Positions 1 through 8,436 are shown, counted from the stretch's first letter. The stretch: 25,478 nt of DNA from Phycisphaerales bacterium (GCA_020054055.1 JAGVLZ010000241.1:1-25478); one strand, 5' to 3'. Program-made: numbers and translations. The notes: generated by a model not told the origin, from the sequence alone.

Positions 1-1
1 C

Positions 2-520
2 ATGATGAACGCCGTCACCCGCGATCCGCACGCGGCGTTCGCCGCCGCGCTGCTCTCCCCGTTGCTGGTCTTCGCGGCACTGAGATTCCTCGCCGATGCG
101 GGGCCTTCAACCGCTCCCGCAGCGCCGGCGACGATCGCTACCTCATCGGAAGCCGGCATGGAAGAGCCACCGCCGACCCCCGAGGTCACACGAGCGACGG
201 CCTTTCTCGAAGCCTGGAATGCCGGTGAGCCGATCCCGTCGCCGATGCGTCACCCCGAGCGCGCGGATGACCCGAAGACAACAGAGGCCGATCCACCATC
301 ACTCCCCGCCGAGATCGCCATCCCGGAGTTCGCGGTCAAGTCGGTCATGGGATCGGGCGAACGAGTCATGGCCTCCATCAACGGGAAGGTCTATCGAATG
401 GGCGACCAGCCCGCGCCGGGGTGGAGGATCACTTCCATGGACGCGAAATCCAAGCGAATTGAGATCACCGGGCCGGACGGGCGCACGATCATCGTGACGC
501 CGCAAACACTCGCACGCTAG
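2..520 (+). CDS. Membrane-anchored protein with GspB/GspC-like C-terminal domain
   Basis: The protein has 172 residues from the ATG at 2 (a second ATG follows at once), and the true start could lie left of the window. It has one hydrophobic segment at about residues 12-32, then a Pro/Ala/Thr-rich linker to about residue 105, then a compact C-terminal domain. That domain contains ASINGKVYRMGDQPAPGW followed by short beta strands and GPDGRTIIV. This pattern of a short inner-membrane anchor, a flexible linker and a small beta domain that says 'my number is in the loop' resembles the GspB/GspC/PilP accessory proteins of type II secretion and type IV pili. The match is by eye and no secretion neighbours are visible. 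Its TAG stop shares the palindrome CTAG with the stop of the convergent WD40 remnant. It could also be an unrelated planctomycete-specific membrane protein. Confidence 0.5.
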   Translation: MMNAVTRDPHAAFAAALLSPLLVFAALRFLADAGPSTAPAAPATIATSSEAGMEEPPPTPEVTRATAFLEAWNAGEPIPSPMRHPERADDPKTTEADPPSLPAEIAIPEFAVKSVMGSGERVMASINGKVYRMGDQPAPGWRITSMDAKSKRIEITGPDGRTIIVTPQTLAR

Positions 521-970
521 GGGCTCGACGGACCCCGCCGGGCGGACCACAGCAGCGCCGTTCCATCCTTCGAGGCGCTTATGAAGCTCGCGCCGACGCC
601 TCCTGTCGCGGGAACTCGAAGATCATGGAGCCCGTCCGCGGGTCCCACAGCGTCACGGAGTCGTGGTCCCCCGAGAAGCGCAAACCGCTCGCCGTCCGGT
701 GAGAAAGACCCGCCCACGGCCCGCCGCGTGGGCGATCGGAACCGCGAGACCTCGCTTGCCGACTCGGCCTCGAAGACGATGACCGTTCCATCATTCGACC
801 CCGCCGCCACCAACCGCCCATCGCCAGAGGGGCAGACAACGTTGACAATCGAGGGCATCCGCAGCACGTCGCACCGCATCTCCATCGCGCGATGAACTGA
901 CCAGTTCCGGCGAGCGCGCGGACCATGCGAGCAAGCCGATCGTGTTGTCGTGACCGAAATGTGACGCGAC
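517..970 (-). pseudogene. Frameshifted remnant of a WD40-repeat protein C-terminus
   Basis: WD40-like blades can be read here only by changing frame. The first frame gives GHDNTIGLLAWSA and LVSSSRDGDAV, entered directly from the sigma fragment. A second frame gives SGDGRLVAAGSNDGTVIVF and SFSPDGERFALLGG. A third gives GDHDSVTLWDPRTGSMIFEF, and the second frame returns with ISASKDGTALLW before a TAG at 517-519. At least three frame changes are needed, near 880, 675 and 595, so no single protein is made. In Planctomycetota, ECF sigma genes of this family often sit just upstream of a Ser/Thr kinase with C-terminal WD40 repeats. I infer this is the tail of such a gene after deletion of its kinase part. 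Frame positions are approximate. Confidence 0.75.
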
Positions 971-1249
971 CACCAGGATGCGCCGCATCGCCTGCGCCGC
1001 CGCGCCGAAGAAATGCCCACGCCCGGACCATTGCGCATCGGGCGTCCCGACCAGCCGCAGGTACGCCTCATGCACCAGCGCCGTCGGCTGAAGCGTCAGC
1101 ACATGCGCCTCTTTCGCCAGGTAACTCTGCGCGAGTTTCCGCAACTCGTCGTAGATCAGCGGCAGCAACTCCGCCGAAGCGCGCGAATCCCCGTCCGAGA
1201 TGGCGTCGAGCAACTGCGTGACCCGGTGTTTTTGCGTTGACGTGGACAT
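971..1249 (-). pseudogene. Truncated ECF-type RNA polymerase sigma factor (TIGR02999-like), region 2 only
   Basis: From the ATG at 1249 the frame reads a good family N-terminus. It shows VTQLLDAISDGD, LLPLIYDELRKLAQSYLA, TLQPTALVHEAYLRLV and then GHFFGAAAQAMRRILV, the conserved sigma region 2 blocks. Family members continue after MRRILV into a basic linker and the region 4 helix-turn-helix, for about 185-190 residues in all. Here the homology stops at about 971 and the frame runs straight into WD40-like sequence, closing at 791. The region 4 domain that reads the -35 element is therefore absent. The ATG lies right behind a terminator-like hairpin (1250-1277), leaving no room for a normal ribosome binding site. 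I read it as a decayed gene, although a short region-2-only peptide cannot be excluded. Confidence 0.8.
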
Positions 1250-1277
1250 GGAAAAGGGAGGCCATCGTTGGCCTCCC
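1250..1277 (-). terminator. Probable intrinsic terminator of the DEAD-box helicase gene
   Basis: There is a perfect 9-bp inverted repeat, GGGAGGCCA at 1256-1264 and TGGCCTCCC at 1269-1277, around a 4-base loop. On the minus strand it is followed by TTTTCC. It lies about 95 bases past the helicase stop at 1373, in the right orientation to end that transcript. The T run is short, so efficiency is uncertain. Confidence 0.6.
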
Positions 1278-1372
1278 CTGTATTCTTTCACGTCCATCGG
1301 AAGATGCCAGCCAATCGGCGAACGGTCCGACTCTTTCCGCCGAAATAGGCCCGTTATCTGGGCCATCATGCA

Positions 1373-2749
<1,377 letters not shown>

Positions 2750-3068
2750 CAAGAGAGAAAAACTCCTTCGGGCCGCGCGGCGATACCGCGGGGCTCGATG
2801 TTTTTTCGGGCGGTCCCTGCGCCAAATACGTTGGAACAAGTGCGGCCGTACTGGGTTGGCACAGCCCGAGCACCATTGCAAAGGGCCGTTGCCAGCGTTT
2901 CCCAGGCCGATCAGACCCTGCCGCGCTGCGGTCGAGGGCCGAATAGAAATCTGAGGTCACTGGCTGTGAGACAGGACTATAGCCTGTTCGGCGTTCGGCC
3001 GCCACTCGGCCTCAGAAATATCGAAGGTCCCCTCGTCGCGGCTGAGAAATCGAGGGTTCAAGCCTCAA
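2750..3068. other. 319-base intergenic region upstream of the helicase gene
   Basis: No convincing gene is visible. The open frame that continues the helicase upstream is Arg-rich and looks non-coding. The region should hold the helicase promoter, but I cannot place -35 and -10 boxes with confidence; a palindrome ACAGG-ACTATAG-CCTGT near 2970-2990 contains TATAGT on the minus strand. On the plus strand a small hairpin (CGCGG 2776-2780, CCGCG 2786-2790) is followed by T6 at 2801-2806. A long leader would fit a cold-induced helicase, but that is speculation. Confidence 0.4.
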
Positions 3069-3863
3069 TCAGACCTGTTCCTTGGTCCGTTTGCCCTTGC
3101 GGCGCATTCGAGGCTTGACTGGGGCGGTCGCGCGCTGTCGCTTGGTCGGCGCCCAGAGAAGTCGCTTCCAATGTTCCCCCTCGAATGCCCGACAAGCATC
3201 GGTCCACGCGAACTTCAGCGCTGCCGCATAGGCGATCAGCCCCGCGAGCATGAGCAAAATCTGGAGCACGCGATCAACGTTCGTCGGCCGCGACCGCACG
3301 AGCATCCGCGAGGCGAGCACGTCCCAAAGGAAGTGCAGCAGCAGCGCGGTCGAAAACCCGAGCGCAAAGCAGAGCCACGCGCGCCGCCTCGCGACACCCT
3401 TGCACACAATCAAGCCAACCCCAAAGCCGCTGAGCCCGCCGAAGATGAGGTGTCCCAAGAGGCGGATGACCTCCTGCCCCGGCCCCCACGGCCGCGACAC
3501 GGGTTCGTAGAAGTACGCGATGGACTCCTCAATCGCGCAGCCGAATCCGACCACCGAGCCGTAGATGATCCCGTCAACCGGATCGTTGAACACGCGACGG
3601 AGCATCACCGCCACCGCGATGACGCACGCGAGTTTCAGCGCCTCCTCCGTCAACGACGCGATCAGCGCAAACCGAACCGGCTCCGCCCCCATCCACCCAG
3701 CGAACCAGACCTGAACAGGCTCGATCGCATCCATCCCGATAAAGCCGAGCCCCGCGGCGATCAGCAGCGCCCACCACGGCTCCTTGTCGTACAAGTCATA
3801 ACGCCAGATCAGCGCCAGAGCCGCGATCGAGCAGACGCTGAGGGTGAGGATCAACCCAACCAC
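3069..3863 (-). CDS. PrsW-family intramembrane metalloprotease
   Basis: The protein has 264 residues from a GTG at 3863. The signature is clear: a YDLYDKEPW block (22-30) after the first membrane helix, an EE pair in LTEEALKLA (71-79), NDPVDGIIYGSVVGFG followed by EES (93-114), a GHLIFGG block (137-143), and HFLWD (177-181). These Glu and His residues are the proposed metal-binding and catalytic residues of PrsW (Abi/CPBP-like site-1 protease clan). About seven to eight membrane helices are predicted by eye. In Bacillus PrsW cleaves the anti-sigma factor RsiW; no anti-sigma gene is adjacent here, so the substrate is unknown. The open frame reaches 3992, but its first 43 codons translate a hairpin repeat and are rejected. 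The basic C-terminal tail after about residue 240 is unremarkable. Confidence 0.85.
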   Translation of the reverse strand: MVGLILTLSVCSIAALALIWRYDLYDKEPWWALLIAAGLGFIGMDAIEPVQVWFAGWMGAEPVRFALIASLTEEALKLACVIAVAVMLRRVFNDPVDGIIYGSVVGFGCAIEESIAYFYEPVSRPWGPGQEVIRLLGHLIFGGLSGFGVGLIVCKGVARRRAWLCFALGFSTALLLHFLWDVLASRMLVRSRPTNVDRVLQILLMLAGLIAYAAALKFAWTDACRAFEGEHWKRLLWAPTKRQRATAPVKPRMRRKGKRTKEQV

Positions 3864-3875
3864 GGACGAAGGGTA

Positions 3876-3990
3876 CCTGTTTTCAGGCTGAAAGCCTGAT
3901 AGCCAGTAGCCGGGGGCAGAGCGACGAGTCTTCGAGGAGCGCCGCCCCCGGAAATAGGCTCCCAAACATCTGCGCACCCTGAAAGGGTGC
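3876..3990. repeat. Three-hairpin REP-like repeat element upstream of prsW
   Basis: Three stem-loops lie in a row. They are CAGGCT/AGCCTG (3884-3889, 3893-3898, loop GAA), CCGGGGGC/GCCCCCGG (3910-3917, 3944-3951, 26-base loop), and GCACCCT/AGGGTGC (3974-3980, 3984-3990, loop GAA). The outer two share the core CTGAAAG. It fills most of the 156-base gap between purL and prsW and abuts the prsW start. It resembles dispersed palindromic elements of planctomycete genomes; genome copy number cannot be seen from this window. Confidence 0.6.
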
Positions 3991-4019
3991 AAGCACCAAC
4001 AACACTTGCACGGGTTGAT

Positions 4020-7000
4020 TCACCAATCCAACGTGCCGAGGAAGGCGCGGCGGAGGTCGGCGAGGGGGACTTCGAACAGAATCGCCTGATATTCCCCGTA
4101 GCCGTCAAGCACGCGTAGCCGTCCCGAACGAGTGACTTTCCCGATATGCATGCACTCGCCGCTCCCCCACAGGCCATCGTGCGCGCCGAGGTCGTCGTCG
4201 GTCGCGGACTGCACGATGTATGCCGCCGGCTGTTCGGTAAATGCGGTCTCGGCGACGTAGTGCTGGTCACGCGAGTTGGAGTCCGACCGCATGAAGCAGT
4301 CCGCGTCCAAATCAACTCCCAATGCCTCAATGCGATCACTTTGCGCGGCGATCAGCATCTCCGAAACCGCGACAAGGGCTCCACCCTCCGAGCAATCATG
4401 AACCGACATCGCACGACCGCTCCTCGCCAAGTCGGCGATCACACGCGCAATAGCGGGACCGCGCTCCAGAGTGTCTTCTGCATTGTGCAGAATCGGGATT
4501 TCATCGTCGCAATGCCAGTTCTTCGGCGCGACATACCAAAGATCCGACTCTACCGCCTTCAAATCCATCGTCACACACCGACTCACATCCGGCACAATCC
4601 CGATCCCTGAAATCAAAAGCGTCGGCGGAATCTCGATCGTGATCTCATTGCCCGACTCCGGATCGCGGTAGCGGAACTGGTTGTTCAGCGAATCCTTCCC
4701 GCTGACAAACGGCGTGCGGTACGCCTTGGCCGCGTCGTAGCAGCCGACCGCCGCGCGGACGAGCGACGCCATATTTTGCGGCTTCTCGCAACTCGGCCAG
4801 CAGAAGTTGTCCAGGATCGCGATTCGCTCCGGGTCCGCACCGACGCAAACCAGATTGCGCACGCACTCATCCACTGCCGCGATCGCCATGAGGTACGGAT
4901 CGCCCCCGAGTTCCGGGTCGCCGACCGGAGTGGCTAATCCGCACGCGATCGCCAGCCCCTGCTTCGACCCGGGGACCGGCAGGATGACCGTCGCATCACC
5001 GGGCCCGATCCCACCCGGCCCGACGAGCGGCTTGATGATCGTGTTCCCCTGCACCTCGTGGTCGTACTGGCGGACGATCCAGCGCTTGCTCGCGATGTTG
5101 GGGTGGGCGAGGAGGCGAAGGAGAGCTTGTTTGATGTCCGGTGAGGAAGAAGAAGACGAAGAAGATGGCGTAGGCACGGGTTGCAAACCCGTGCCGCTAG
5201 AGGGGGTAGACGGAAGAGTCCACACCGCCTCCCGCGTCGGCATCGGAATCCCGTCATGCAGGAAATCGCACTCGAGTCGCCCCACCTCCGCGCCCTTGAA
5301 ATGCAGCACGATCTCGCGCCCCGGCGTCCCGAACTCGCCGAGGTCCGCCATCTCGACGCCTTCTTCGGCGCAGATCACGCGGAGCGCTTCGACGTTCCGA
5401 TCCGGCACCGCGAGCACCATCCGCTCCTGGCTTTCACTGATCCAGATCTCGTCGTAGCGCAGCCCCTCGTACTTCAGCGGCGCGCGATCCAGATGCACGC
5501 TCGCGCCGATCTTCGATCCCATCTCGCCGATGGCGGATGAAAAGCCCCCCGCGCCGCAATCGGTCAGGCCGTGGTACAGCGGCTGGCCCCCTCCGCCCTC
5601 GCCCCCGGAATGGACTCGGGCACCTCCCCCGCCCCCGGAACTGGGACCGGGGGAGGAGGCAAAACCCCGCGCCCGCAGGATCGCATCCAAAACCCGCTTC
5701 TCCTCGATCGCGTTCCCGATCTGCACGGCGTGCGCAAACTCGTCCGCGCGCGTGTGAGTGAGTTCCGCCGAGGAGAAAGTCGCGCCATGAATCCCATCGC
5801 GCCCCGTCCGCCCGCCAAGCGCAATGATCCGATCCCCCGGCCTCACCTCACCCTTGATCCTGTTCCGCGGCATGACCCCCACGCAGCCGCAGAAAACCAG
5901 CGGATTCCCCACATACCGATCATCGAAGCACACCGCGCCATTGACGGTCGGGATGCCCATGCGGTTGCCATAATCGCGCACGCCGTCAACGACGCGCGAG
6001 AGCACACGCTTCGGATGCAACACGCCGGGCGGAAGAGTTTTTACCACGGAGGGCGCCGAGGTACACGGAGTTGGGGACCTCTGATCTGAGATCTCAAATT
6101 TCAGATTCTCCGTGCTCTCCGTGGTAAACGAATCCGGGTAGCCCACACAGAACACATCCATGTTCGCGATCGGCTTCGAGCCAAGCCCGGTGCCGATCAC
6201 ATCGCGGATGCACCCCCCCACCCCGGTCGCCGCGCCGCCGTAGGGCTCGATCGCGCTCGGGCGATTGTGCGTCTCGACCTTGACGTTGACGGCCCAGTGC
6301 TCGTCGAAGGCGATCACGCCGGCGTTGTCGACAAAGACGCTCAGCGCCCAATCGACACCATCCGCGATGAGTTCATGCGTCGCCGCCGCGACCGTGCTCT
6401 TGAGCAAGTTTGATATCGTCACCGATCCGTCCACGTTGATCGTTGCGCCTGGACGACCTTCCCATTTGATCGTCGAACCCTGAACCCCGAACCCCGAACC
6501 CTCTTCGCGATAGTTCACCGTGCTCTTGAGCGTCTTGTGGACACAATGCTCCGACCACGTCTGGGCCAGCGTCTCAAGTTCGATGTCCGTCGGCTCGCGT
6601 CCTCTTTCTTGGTAGTGCGATTGGATCGCTTGCATCTCCGCGAGGCTCAGGAACAGATGCCCCTTCCGCGAGAGGCTCATCAACTCCGTGTCGTTCAATC
6701 GGGTGATCGCAACATGACGGAGCGTCTGGTCGGCGGGGTGCGCCTTCGGGAACTCCCGCGGCGTCCACGGCTCGAAATGAACCTGCTCGATCACGCCGTT
6801 CGCGAGCAATCGCTTCGCTATAACCTCCGCCCCCGCCGCATCCAAGCCTGCACAATCGTAGCGCATCCCGGTGATGACCCGCGGCTCGATGCCCGTCAGC
6901 TCTCTCACGGCGTCGCGCACCGTCTGCGCCACCGGGTCCATGACCCCCGGCAGGGGATGCACCTCGATGATCCGACTTCCCTTTGTCGCGGGGCGAGCGC

Positions 7001-7226
7001 CGATCACACTCTCTTCGAGCACCGGATCGGTCAGAAGGCCCGCGCGCACGCGCTCAATCATCGCGTCGTCCATCACGGCGCTCAGGAGATATACGCGTGA
7101 GGTGCGCACCCCGGCGCATCCGATCCCCAGCGAGCGCGCCGAGCGCAGCACCGATTCGCCGAGCGGATCGCCGGCCCGCGCGCTGGGACGAACTTCGATC
7201 CGATGAACGGTTGTCGCATTGCTCAC
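4020..7226 (-). CDS. purL: Phosphoribosylformylglycinamidine synthase, PurS-PurL fusion
   Basis: The product makes FGAM from FGAR, ATP and glutamine-derived ammonia in purine synthesis. It has about 1068 residues from the GTG at 7226; a TTG at 7241 is also in frame. Two PurS-like repeats come first (about 8-76 and 84-153), then the PurL core: TLAQTWSEHCVHKTLK, VKVETHNRPSAIEPYGGAATGVGGC (nucleotide/substrate site), LPPGVLHPKRVLS, GGRTGRDGIHGATFSS, LTDCGAGGFSS, WISESQERM and LPVPGSKQGLA. The usual His after ETHN is Arg here, a variant seen in this subfamily. No glutaminase is fused, so a separate PurQ is expected elsewhere. Relatives are about 950-1000 residues; the excess sits in four repeat-like insertions (listed separately). 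The frame is intact and all motifs are kept, so it is probably functional. The gene is divergent from rnhA with about 70 bases between the starts. Confidence 0.93.
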   Translation of the reverse strand: MSNATTVHRIEVRPSARAGDPLGESVLRSARSLGIGCAGVRTSRVYLLSAVMDDAMIERVRAGLLTDPVLEESVIGARPATKGSRIIEVHPLPGVMDPVAQTVRDAVRELTGIEPRVITGMRYDCAGLDAAGAEVIAKRLLANGVIEQVHFEPWTPREFPKAHPADQTLRHVAITRLNDTELMSLSRKGHLFLSLAEMQAIQSHYQERGREPTDIELETLAQTWSEHCVHKTLKSTVNYREEGSGFGVQGSTIKWEGRPGATINVDGSVTISNLLKSTVAAATHELIADGVDWALSVFVDNAGVIAFDEHWAVNVKVETHNRPSAIEPYGGAATGVGGCIRDVIGTGLGSKPIANMDVFCVGYPDSFTTESTENLKFEISDQRSPTPCTSAPSVVKTLPPGVLHPKRVLSRVVDGVRDYGNRMGIPTVNGAVCFDDRYVGNPLVFCGCVGVMPRNRIKGEVRPGDRIIALGGRTGRDGIHGATFSSAELTHTRADEFAHAVQIGNAIEEKRVLDAILRARGFASSPGPSSGGGGGARVHSGGEGGGGQPLYHGLTDCGAGGFSSAIGEMGSKIGASVHLDRAPLKYEGLRYDEIWISESQERMVLAVPDRNVEALRVICAEEGVEMADLGEFGTPGREIVLHFKGAEVGRLECDFLHDGIPMPTREAVWTLPSTPSSGTGLQPVPTPSSSSSSSSPDIKQALLRLLAHPNIASKRWIVRQYDHEVQGNTIIKPLVGPGGIGPGDATVILPVPGSKQGLAIACGLATPVGDPELGGDPYLMAIAAVDECVRNLVCVGADPERIAILDNFCWPSCEKPQNMASLVRAAVGCYDAAKAYRTPFVSGKDSLNNQFRYRDPESGNEITIEIPPTLLISGIGIVPDVSRCVTMDLKAVESDLWYVAPKNWHCDDEIPILHNAEDTLERGPAIARVIADLARSGRAMSVHDCSEGGALVAVSEMLIAAQSDRIEALGVDLDADCFMRSDSNSRDQHYVAETAFTEQPAAYIVQSATDDDLGAHDGLWGSGECMHIGKVTRSGRLRVLDGYGEYQAILFEVPLADLRRAFLGTLDW
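5136..5215 (-). repeat. Palindrome plus serine-codon run inserted in purL
   Basis: A perfect 10-bp stem, GGCACGGGTT (5173-5182) and AACCCGTGCC (5186-5195), encloses a 3-base loop. A purine-rich trinucleotide run (about 5142-5166) lies beside it. On the purL strand it encodes SSGTGLQPVPTP and a run of eight Ser between the conserved core and the LLRLLAHPNIASKRW block. The stretch is low complexity and lacks the conserved character of its flanks. Confidence 0.7.
5584..5663 (-). repeat. Pro/Gly-rich G+C repeat inserted in purL
   Basis: The purL strand here encodes a Gly/Ser-rich stretch (SSGGGGGARVHSGGEGGGG) between ILRARG and LYHGLTDCGAGG, which are close together in other PurL proteins. The DNA holds repeated CCCCCG/CGGGGG blocks that can pair with each other, such as CCCCCGGAACTGGGACCGGGGG in the 5630-5653 stretch. 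The boundaries are estimated from where family likeness resumes. Confidence 0.55.
6040..6128 (-). repeat. TTTACCACGGAG inverted-repeat element inserted in purL
   Basis: The left arm (6040-6070) begins TTTACCACGGAGGGC and ends ACACGGAG. The right arm (6108-6128) is CTCCGTGCTCTCCGTGGTAAA. Between them lies an AT-richer palindromic part with GATCTGAGATCTCAAATTT. Arms of this kind, with spaced CGGAG units, recur as dispersed repeats in planctomycete genomes. On the purL strand it encodes about 32 residues, from SFTTESTENLKF to APSVVKT, placed between VGYPD and LPPGVLHPKR, and the reading frame is preserved. Confidence 0.75.
6475..6501 (-). repeat. GAACCCC heptamer tandem repeat inside purL
   Basis: There are four imperfect copies of GAACCC(C/T) in 27 bases. 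Read on the minus strand this is the G-rich GGGTTCG type of short tandem repeat, and it encodes GSGFGVQGS just after VNYREE. Related PurL proteins have no such block there. Confidence 0.65.
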
Positions 7227-7298
7227 AGGCTCATCGTACAACGCGGGTTTTTCCGCCCGCAGGCCGCGAGCCTCAGGCCCTTCATTACACTCCGCCCC

Positions 7299-7772
7299 AT
7301 GCCGGACCCATCGGACTCAACCCGCCCTCACGTCCGGCTCTACACCGACGGCGCGTGCTCGGGCAACCCCGGGCCGGGCGGATGGGCGTACATCCTCAAG
7401 CACCCCGCCTCCGGCAAGCAGACCGAAAAATCCGGCGGCGAACCCGAGACCACGAACAACCGCATGGAACTCACCGCGGTCATCGAGGGTCTCCGCGCGA
7501 TCAACAAGCCCTCGCGCGTCGAGGTCTACTCCGACAGCCAATATGTCCTGAATGGCCTGCGCGAGTGGATGGAGGACTGGAAGAAGCGCGGCTGGAAGAC
7601 CGCCGCGAAGAAGCCCGTCAAAAACCGCGAACTCTGGGAAGCGCTCGACGAACTGAAGCAGGTCCACGACCTCTCCTTCCACTGGATCAAGGGTCACAAC
7701 GAGCACCCGGAGAACGAGCGCTGCGACCAACTGGCCGTGATGCAGCGAGACCGCTTTGTGGCGAATCGCTGA
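7299..7772 (+). CDS. rnhA: Ribonuclease HI
   Basis: The protein has 157 residues. It cleaves the RNA strand of RNA-DNA hybrids in the cytoplasm. The active-site acids are all in place: D17 in LYTDGACSGNPGPGGWAY, E57 in NNRMELTAVIEGL, D79 in VYSDSQYV, and D143 in ENERCDQLA, with the assisting His133 in WIKGHNEHPENERCD. Length and basic-protrusion region (MEDWKKRGWKT) match the E. coli type. The ATG at 7299 is chosen because the upstream part of the open frame lies within the divergent region shared with purL and does not resemble the family. The gene stands alone. Confidence 0.95.
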   Translation: MPDPSDSTRPHVRLYTDGACSGNPGPGGWAYILKHPASGKQTEKSGGEPETTNNRMELTAVIEGLRAINKPSRVEVYSDSQYVLNGLREWMEDWKKRGWKTAAKKPVKNRELWEALDELKQVHDLSFHWIKGHNEHPENERCDQLAVMQRDRFVANR

Positions 7773-7893
7773 AGGGCGATAAGCACGCTCCGCGGGTCCG
7801 GTATTCCTGGATGTCCCTCCAAATCGACTCCGCCTGCTTTCGCCTCGATCGTCTTCGCACAGTCAGAGCAGTTCACCATCCGATCACTACCGA

Positions 7894-8271
7894 ATGAGCA
7901 AGGGAAAGATCATCAAGACGGTGCTGATCTCCACGGCGGTGTGCAGCGGCCTCTGGCAGGCCGCGAAGTTCATCGACGTCCTGAGCAGCGCGAAGGGGCA
8001 GCGGTCCATCTCCGGCCTCATCCCGTCACCCGGCAAGCAGGGACTCTCGGTGCTGCCCCCGGGCGTGGCCGACGCGCTCAAGAGCAATCCATCGATGCTG
8101 AATCAACTCGTCCCCGGCACCGCCCCCGCGCCGGCGAAGCCGAAGGAGATGGTCATCTTCTCCGCCAACGGGACGCCCCTCACCCCCGCCGAGATGGAGA
8201 CGCTGCGCCGCGAGGCGGAGCGGAATCGCCCCAAAGCGCCCGCCCCGGCCCCCCCGAAAAGCCGGAACTGA
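7894..8271 (+). CDS. Small membrane-anchored protein of unknown function
   Basis: The protein has 125 residues and I do not recognise it. Its N-terminus (SKGKIIKTVLISTAVCSGLW) is a short basic and hydrophobic stretch that could be a signal anchor. The rest is polar and Pro/Ala-rich, with FSANGTPLTPAEMETLRREAERNR giving one amphipathic helix near the end. It lies 121 bases after rnhA and on the same strand as a second small Pro-rich anchored protein (8437-8835). The two share a layout, one N-terminal span plus a Pro-rich tail, but no clear sequence likeness. No strong ribosome binding site precedes the ATG. Codon use looks like the neighbours and the frame is clean, so it is probably real. Confidence 0.6.
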   Translation: MSKGKIIKTVLISTAVCSGLWQAAKFIDVLSSAKGQRSISGLIPSPGKQGLSVLPPGVADALKSNPSMLNQLVPGTAPAPAKPKEMVIFSANGTPLTPAEMETLRREAERNRPKAPAPAPPKSRN

Positions 8272-8436
8272 TACTGACTCCACTTGAGTTCTGCGCGTGA
8301 GGGAAGCCGCTTCTGAGCGAGTCTTCGAGCAAAGAAGCGGATGCTCCCGCCAGAAATCTTTCTGAAACCCGTATGAAACGGCCCCACCCCGCCGGTCCCC
8401 CGCGACTACACTTTGAGCGATCGGAGCAACGCTGAG
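8272..8436. promoter_or_regulatory. Intergenic region with two hairpins between the small membrane-protein genes
   Basis: One hairpin pairs CCGCTTCT (8307-8314) with AGAAGCGG (8333-8340), extended by GGGA/TCCC outside an internal loop. A second, CAGAAA-TC-TTTCTG (8351-8364), follows at once. Neither has a good T tract after it. They may end the upstream transcript or act as an operator for the gene at 8437; I cannot tell which. Confidence 0.35.

Noticed and set aside
3876..3990. Hairpin series as a CRISPR array
   Set aside because: The three hairpins differ in sequence and spacing, there are no regular spacers, and no cas gene is present.
3864..3992. N-terminal extension of the PrsW protein
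   Set aside because: These 43 codons translate the hairpin repeat and have no family likeness; the first membrane helix begins just after the GTG at 3863.
4020..7226. purL as a pseudogene because of its insertions
   Set aside because: The frame is open over the whole length and all catalytic blocks are kept, so it is more likely functional.
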